Shown here: positions 14,233 to 17,864 of the stretch, one piece after another
Layout of the letters: each line of letters begins with the position of its first letter
Position numbering within the stretch: position 1 is the first letter of the stretch
Source of the DNA: JBLHHI01 sp047614125
Lineage (GTDB): Bacteria > Bacteroidota > Bacteroidia > NS11-12g > UBA9320
Direction: 5' to 3'
Length of the DNA stretch: 17,864 bases
NCBI GenBank assembly: GCA_047614125.1
Contig: JBLHHI010000066.1
Coordinates: 1-17,864, forward strand
The notes under the pieces: generated by a model
What the model saw: the letters and a program-made list of their open reading frames with translations, nothing else
The model's database searches: none
What the model was told of the DNA's origin: nothing
Position numbers and translations under genes: made by a program

Positions 14233-15561
14233 ATGACAAAGCAAAAAAAGAATCAAAAAAAGAAACTCGATTTAGTGGCCCTCTTTAAATCGTTTAAGCG
14301 ATCCACCAAAATTGTTATTGTTGTTTGGACGGCATTTAATCTATTGTTCCTCGCTCTTTTACTTGGGGCTGGGGCTTCCTTTTTTTCGGCCTTGCTATTT
14401 TTTTTAATATGGGAAGTTGCGATCTTGGGATATTACGTTTATCGGTATCATTATAAGGAAATACAAAAAGGCGGAGAATGGATCGATGCCATCATGTTTG
14501 CAGTTATTGCAGCAACTGTTATTCGAAGCTTATTCATCGAAGCCTATCAAATACCAACATCTTCGATGGAAAAATCGTTGGTAGTAGGAGATTTCTTATT
14601 TGTGAGCAAGATCAACTACGGTGCAAGAATGCCCATTACACCATTGAGTTTTCCGTTCGCCCATCACACCATGCCGTTTATTGGCAGTAAGGCTTATTCG
14701 GAGGCAGTTAAACTTCCGTATTTGCGTTTACCCGGCTTTCAAAAAATCAAAAATGGTGATGTGGTTGTGTTCAATTGGCCAGCCGAAACGCTCGGCCGTC
14801 CAGTAGATAAGAAAGAAAACTACATTAAGCGTTGTGTTGGAATTCCTGGAGATACACTAACGGTTAAAGACGGCAGTGTGTACATCAACGGTGTGCATGA
14901 AAAGGTTCCTCCATTTCTCGAATTTGAGTACATTGTTAAAACCAATGGTGCTGCACTTCCCGAAAAGTTTTACGACCGCTTAGACATCACCGATGTTAAA
15001 AAACACAGCGATGCAATCTACCAGGTTCAGTTAATTGATCAGAACGTTGAGGCCGTTAAAACCGGAAGTGGCGTTGTTGAAGTTAAAAGAAACATAAACC
15101 AACCCGGAGAAAACGATGGTATGCTGTTTCCTTTTAACAAGCAACATGCTTGGAGTCGCGATTTTTATGGTCCATTGATTATCCCTAAAAAAGGAATGAT
15201 CATTACCCTCGATTCATCCAACTTTGAAACATACGGGCGTTGTATTGTTGAATACGAAAACCACTCGGATTTTAGCATGCGCAATGGCAAGTTTTTTATG
15301 GGCTTGGACGAGATTACCGAGTACACCTTCGAAATGAACTATTATTTCATGATGGGAGATAATAGACACATGAGTTACGATTCGAGATATTGGGGCTTTG
15401 TGCCTGAAAATCATATTGTTGGAAAGGCTTTATTCGTTGCTTTTTCCTTCAAGTTTGATGTTAATCAGGCCGTTATGGATCAAACTGGTCAAGTTGTAAA
15501 ACCCGAGTCTAAGAAGTTTAAAGGACTTAGATGGAAACGTACTTTTATGGGCATAAACTAA
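14233..15561 (+). CDS. lepB: Signal peptidase I
   Basis: LepB, 442 residues, the inner-membrane serine/lysine protease that removes signal peptides from exported proteins, including those used by T9SS cargo. After a basic N-terminus there are hydrophobic segments at about 26-46 and 50-70 and a third at 84-104 just before the catalytic domain. The nucleophile is S111 in QIPTSSMEKSL, the general base K199 in ENYIKRCVGIPGDTL, and box E is GDNRHMSYDSRYWGFVPENHIVGKA (375-399, split by the usual GDN..DSR..G pattern). It is much longer than the ~320-residue E. coli enzyme because of an insertion of about 150 residues between K199 and box E, as is usual for Bacteroidota. Sits one base after dapB and 7 bp before fmt. 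Confidence 0.96.
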   Translation: MTKQKKNQKKKLDLVALFKSFKRSTKIVIVVWTAFNLLFLALLLGAGASFFSALLFFLIWEVAILGYYVYRYHYKEIQKGGEWIDAIMFAVIAATVIRSLFIEAYQIPTSSMEKSLVVGDFLFVSKINYGARMPITPLSFPFAHHTMPFIGSKAYSEAVKLPYLRLPGFQKIKNGDVVVFNWPAETLGRPVDKKENYIKRCVGIPGDTLTVKDGSVYINGVHEKVPPFLEFEYIVKTNGAALPEKFYDRLDITDVKKHSDAIYQVQLIDQNVEAVKTGSGVVEVKRNINQPGENDGMLFPFNKQHAWSRDFYGPLIIPKKGMIITLDSSNFETYGRCIVEYENHSDFSMRNGKFFMGLDEITEYTFEMNYYFMMGDNRHMSYDSRYWGFVPENHIVGKALFVAFSFKFDVNQAVMDQTGQVVKPESKKFKGLRWKRTFMGIN

Positions 15562-15568
15562 AATCTTA

Positions 15569-16492
15569 ATGAACGCTTCTGACCTCCGCGTTGTATTAAT
15601 TGGCACACCCGAATTTTCAGTAGCATCATTCGAAAAAATTTTAGCGGCTGGTTATAATGTTGTTGGCGTAATTACCGCACCCGACCGACCGGCTGGTAGG
15701 GGAATGAAGTTAAGACACTCTGCCGTTAAAGATTTTGCCTTGGCAAACGATCTTAATATATTGCAGCCCACTCGTTTGAAATCACCCGAATTTGTAGATC
15801 AACTCAAAGCGCTAAAAGCCGATATACAGGTAGTTATAGCGTTTAGAATGTTGCCCGAACTTGTTTGGAACATGCCCAAGTTGGGTACCATTAACTTGCA
15901 CGCCTCCCTCCTACCAAACTATCGAGGAGCTGCGCCGATAAACTGGGCAATTATTAATGGAGAAGTTGAAACAGGCCTTTCTACTTTTCGATTAAAACAT
16001 GAAATAGATACGGGAAATATTCTTCTGCAAAAAAAAGTGCAAATATCCATTGATGACAATGCGGGCAGCTTACACAACAAATTGATGCAAGACGGTGCTG
16101 ATCTGATGCTGCAAACGCTCGAGGGCATTTTGAGTAACGCACTGGAGGAGCAACCTCAGCGGTTTACGGAACAGGATAAAAAGGCTCCTAAAATATTTAA
16201 ACCGGATTGCCAGATAAATTGGGATCGAAACGGTATCGATGTGATTAATCACATCCGCGGCTTAAGTCCATACCCAACGGCCTTTACAACGTTGCACAAC
16301 CAAAAGCTAAAAGTGTATCGTGCAAGTTTCACCGCAGAAAATCACACTCAATTTCCTGGAACTTTGAGCACGGACAATGCTAATTTCGTAGGTTTCTATT
16401 GCCTAGATGGGCTGGTAACACTGGATGAGGTTCAATTAGAAGGAAGGCGTAAAATGCCTATTGGCGATCTTCTGAGAGGTTTGAAGACTTGA
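15569..16492 (+). CDS. fmt: Methionyl-tRNA formyltransferase
   Basis: Fmt, 307 residues, transfers a formyl group from 10-formyl-tetrahydrofolate to initiator Met-tRNA. The N-terminal formyltransferase fold has GTPEFSVASF (12-21) and TAPDRPAGRGMKL (36-48), the tRNA-recognition loop. The catalytic residues are N109 and H111 in INLHASLLPNYRGAAPINW and D147 in HEIDTGNIL. The C-terminal domain follows from about 205 (KAPKIFKPDCQINW). The usual VVAYG-type segment is VVIAFRMLPELVW, as I expect for Bacteroidota. Last gene of the dapB-lepB-fmt run. No def (deformylase) lies beside it. Confidence 0.96.
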   Translation: MNASDLRVVLIGTPEFSVASFEKILAAGYNVVGVITAPDRPAGRGMKLRHSAVKDFALANDLNILQPTRLKSPEFVDQLKALKADIQVVIAFRMLPELVWNMPKLGTINLHASLLPNYRGAAPINWAIINGEVETGLSTFRLKHEIDTGNILLQKKVQISIDDNAGSLHNKLMQDGADLMLQTLEGILSNALEEQPQRFTEQDKKAPKIFKPDCQINWDRNGIDVINHIRGLSPYPTAFTTLHNQKLKVYRASFTAENHTQFPGTLSTDNANFVGFYCLDGLVTLDEVQLEGRRKMPIGDLLRGLKT

Positions 16493-16506
16493 GGATAAAG
16501 CCTCAA
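16489..16506 (+). terminator. Weak hairpin at the fmt stop codon
   Basis: TTGAGG (16489-16494) pairs with CCTCAA (16501-16506) across loop ATAAAG; the left arm includes the fmt stop codon. Only four T follow, seven bases later, so termination would be weak at best. It runs straight into a second inverted repeat, AACCTGA (16506-16512) / TCAGGTT (16534-16540), whose right arm is the end of repeat copy 2. Confidence 0.25.
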
Positions 16507-16511
16507 ACCTG

Positions 16512-16540
16512 AATTTTAAAAGATTAATCGAACTCAGGTT
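16512..16540 (+). repeat. Dispersed 29-bp repeat, copy 2
   Basis: Same-orientation partner of 107-135, one mismatch in 29 bases, the last 23 identical. Here the 3' end TCAGGTT also forms a 7-bp inverted repeat with AACCTGA at 16506-16512 (21-base loop), which is not matched at copy 1. It sits just after fmt and before the decayed gene. Confidence 0.75.
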
Positions 16541-17013
16541 ACAAGATACATTGCCGTACACGTGAGGTTTCTGATTGGGTTCAACCTTTGTATTGTTGTG
16601 CGAAGAGAGGTAGAATATCGCAGCTTACTAAATGGATGGATGGAAATCGATATTTTTTGATCACCCTTCAAAAAGAGATAGGCATTATTGGAGAGTATGT
16701 GATTACGCCTACCGAATTAATTTACCCATAAGACGTTGATTTTAAGAGAAATAAGGTACTCGAAACTGGCAAACTCATTTCGGAGTACATTCAATCTGAG
16801 GAAGGAGGAAGATTTTTTCAAAACGAATTCTTGTATCAACATATTGAAGTTACCCATGAATTTGAAGGTTCCGAAAATCAGTTTTGGGTAAGTTCAGGCG
16901 AATTGATACTCCTCCTTAAAACATCCAACAAAGTGAGCATTCAACTCAGAAGCATAGCATCCATCCTTCTTGATGTTCTGAATCCTAAGCTTACCTTAAA
17001 ATCCATCAATTAA
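16528..17013 (+). pseudogene. Probable decayed gene of unknown function
   Basis: One frame reads through 16528-17013 with a single interruption, TAA at 16729-16731. Before it the translation includes AKRGRISQLTKWMDGNRYF and GIIGEYVITPTELIYP; after it, KVLETGKLISEYIQSEEGG, then FLYQHIEVTHEFEGSENQFW, ending KLTLKSIN. Both parts look protein-like and the same frame continues across the stop, as expected of a gene broken by one nonsense mutation. No ATG opens the frame upstream (first is 16636), and its 5' edge runs into the repeat copy, so the 5' end may also be lost. The RGRISQLTKWM stretch faintly resembles a helix-turn-helix, but I do not recognise the family. 17014-17144 shows no gene. Alternative: non-coding DNA that is open by chance, or a short intact gene restarted downstream of the stop (TTG at 16831). 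Confidence 0.4.
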
Positions 17014-17144
17014 AATGCACAAACTTTAATTTAATACAGAGAAAATATTGCATCCAACAGCACTGATGACTACAAAATATAAGATTTGATTCTTTCTAGA
17101 CCGCCTTTAGCAAATAATCAAAGAACATTTTTTATCTTAGCTGC

Positions 17145-17822
17145 ATGAAAAAAATCCTCGTCGTCTTACTCGGAATGGCTTTTATAAATGTTCAAGGTCA
17201 AAATTTCTCATACTCTCCCACCGCACATGTTGAAGGAGAGCTATCGAGCGATGTTACCGAGTTTACCGTTAACATTGCCACTGATAACCCCGAAGCGATA
17301 GGCTACGCATGGAAAACCGTAAAAAACAGCTTGGTTTTTGGCTGGGATTTTTCCTTGTGCGACTACAATACGTGTTACATCGGAATTCCAACCGAAGGTG
17401 TGATGTCTCCAATTAGCAAAGAAGAAGCCATGGCGGGAACGAAAGGCTTTTTTAAAATTACTTTTTTGGGCACCCAAACCAAAGGACAGGGCGAACTCTC
17501 TTTTTATGTATATGATGTAAACGATGAAAATAGAGGCGATACCGTTTCATTCAAACTTTCTTATGGCTCTGTTTCTATGGAAACTGTTGAAAATAAGGTG
17601 TTTAAAACTTATCCAAATCCAGCAAATTCTGTTCTGAATCTTGACATATCGACCCAACATGCAAGCGCATCCATTTATGACATGCAAGGAAGATTGATTC
17701 AAACCTTAGAAACAAATAATTCCTCACAAATCGGCATTGCAAGCTTACAGCCAGGTATGTATACCATTCATTTGGCATCCGACGGCATCATACGCAGATC
17801 AACCTTTATTGTTGCTCGATAA
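17145..17822 (+). CDS. Small secreted protein with T9SS sorting domain
   Basis: A 225-residue exported protein. Signal peptide at about 1-19 (hydrophobic core ILVVLLGMAF, likely cut after VQGQ). A beta-rich domain follows (about 22-145), with FGWDFSLCDYNTCYIG (65-80) containing the only two cysteines (C72, C77), which could form a disulfide. Then comes a type A T9SS sorting domain (about 151-225, FKTYPNPANSVLNL ... PGMYTIHL ... STFIVAR). Similar Trp-then-Cys-x4-Cys beta domains occur in many small T9SS cargo proteins, but no function is known to me. The start ATG follows a partial -7 element, TATCTTAG (17133-17140). It probably forms an operon with the truncated gene at 17824. Confidence 0.85.
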   Translation: MKKILVVLLGMAFINVQGQNFSYSPTAHVEGELSSDVTEFTVNIATDNPEAIGYAWKTVKNSLVFGWDFSLCDYNTCYIGIPTEGVMSPISKEEAMAGTKGFFKITFLGTQTKGQGELSFYVYDVNDENRGDTVSFKLSYGSVSMETVENKVFKTYPNPANSVLNLDISTQHASASIYDMQGRLIQTLETNNSSQIGIASLQPGMYTIHLASDGIIRRSTFIVAR

Positions 17823-17823
17823 T

Positions 17824-17864
17824 ATGGTTAAGCGGATTCTGTTACTGATTCCGTTCATTATTCA
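17824..17864 (+). CDS. Start of a gene cut by the window end
   Basis: ATG at 17824 lies one base after the TAA of the secreted protein and opens a frame to the window edge: M-V-K-R-I-L-L-L-I-P-F-I-I. Basic residues then a hydrophobic run look like a signal peptide or membrane anchor. Too short to name; coupling to the upstream gene is likely from the spacing. Confidence 0.5.
   Translation, partial: MVKRILLLIPFII

Overview
The window reads as a chromosomal segment of a Bacteroidota bacterium, most likely a flavobacterium or a Cryomorphaceae-like relative. The evidence is two secreted proteins with type IX secretion (T9SS) C-terminal sorting domains, AT-leaning codon use, few Shine-Dalgarno sequences, several -7 elements of the Bacteroidota type (TANNTTTG), and gene families typical of the phylum (multi-repeat DUF349 protein, stand-alone LuxC-like acyl-CoA reductase, long LepB). 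Genes are densely packed and mostly housekeeping. No complete mobile element, CRISPR array, rRNA or tRNA was found.

Layout. 1-280 is mostly intergenic and holds one copy of a 29-bp dispersed repeat. dgkA (diacylglycerol/undecaprenol kinase family, +) converges on a YkuK-like RNase H-fold gene (-), and their stop codons overlap. A LuxC-like acyl-CoA reductase, purC, and a secreted NHL-propeller/PKD/T9SS protein follow on +, closed by a very strong hairpin terminator (5058-5098). A GC-richer leader precedes a DeaD/CsdA-like RNA helicase with a slippage-prone RS/RGD tract. HMG-CoA lyase (-) lies convergent to the helicase and divergent from a DUF349 protein (+) that carries a recent 132-bp internal duplication. 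A SAM methyltransferase (+) follows and meets, with one base between stops, a two-gene minus-strand operon: mltG and a glycosyltransferase of the GTDC1/QTMAN (DUF3524) family, overlapping by ATGA. dapB-lepB-fmt form a tight + operon. Downstream, a ~650-bp region without an intact gene holds the second repeat copy and what looks like a decayed gene. The window ends with a small T9SS-sorted secreted protein and the first codons of another gene.

Functionally the window mixes envelope biogenesis (dgkA, mltG, lepB, dapB through diaminopimelate), translation and RNA (helicase, fmt, QTMAN-like enzyme, YkuK), central metabolism (purC, HMG-CoA lyase, dapB) and secretion. The points most worth a second look are the bacterial QTMAN-like glycosyltransferase translationally coupled to mltG, the 29-bp repeat present twice 16.4 kb apart, the decayed gene beside one copy, and the methyltransferase whose family-like N-terminus extends upstream of any usual start codon. 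I see no clear undescribed multi-gene system.
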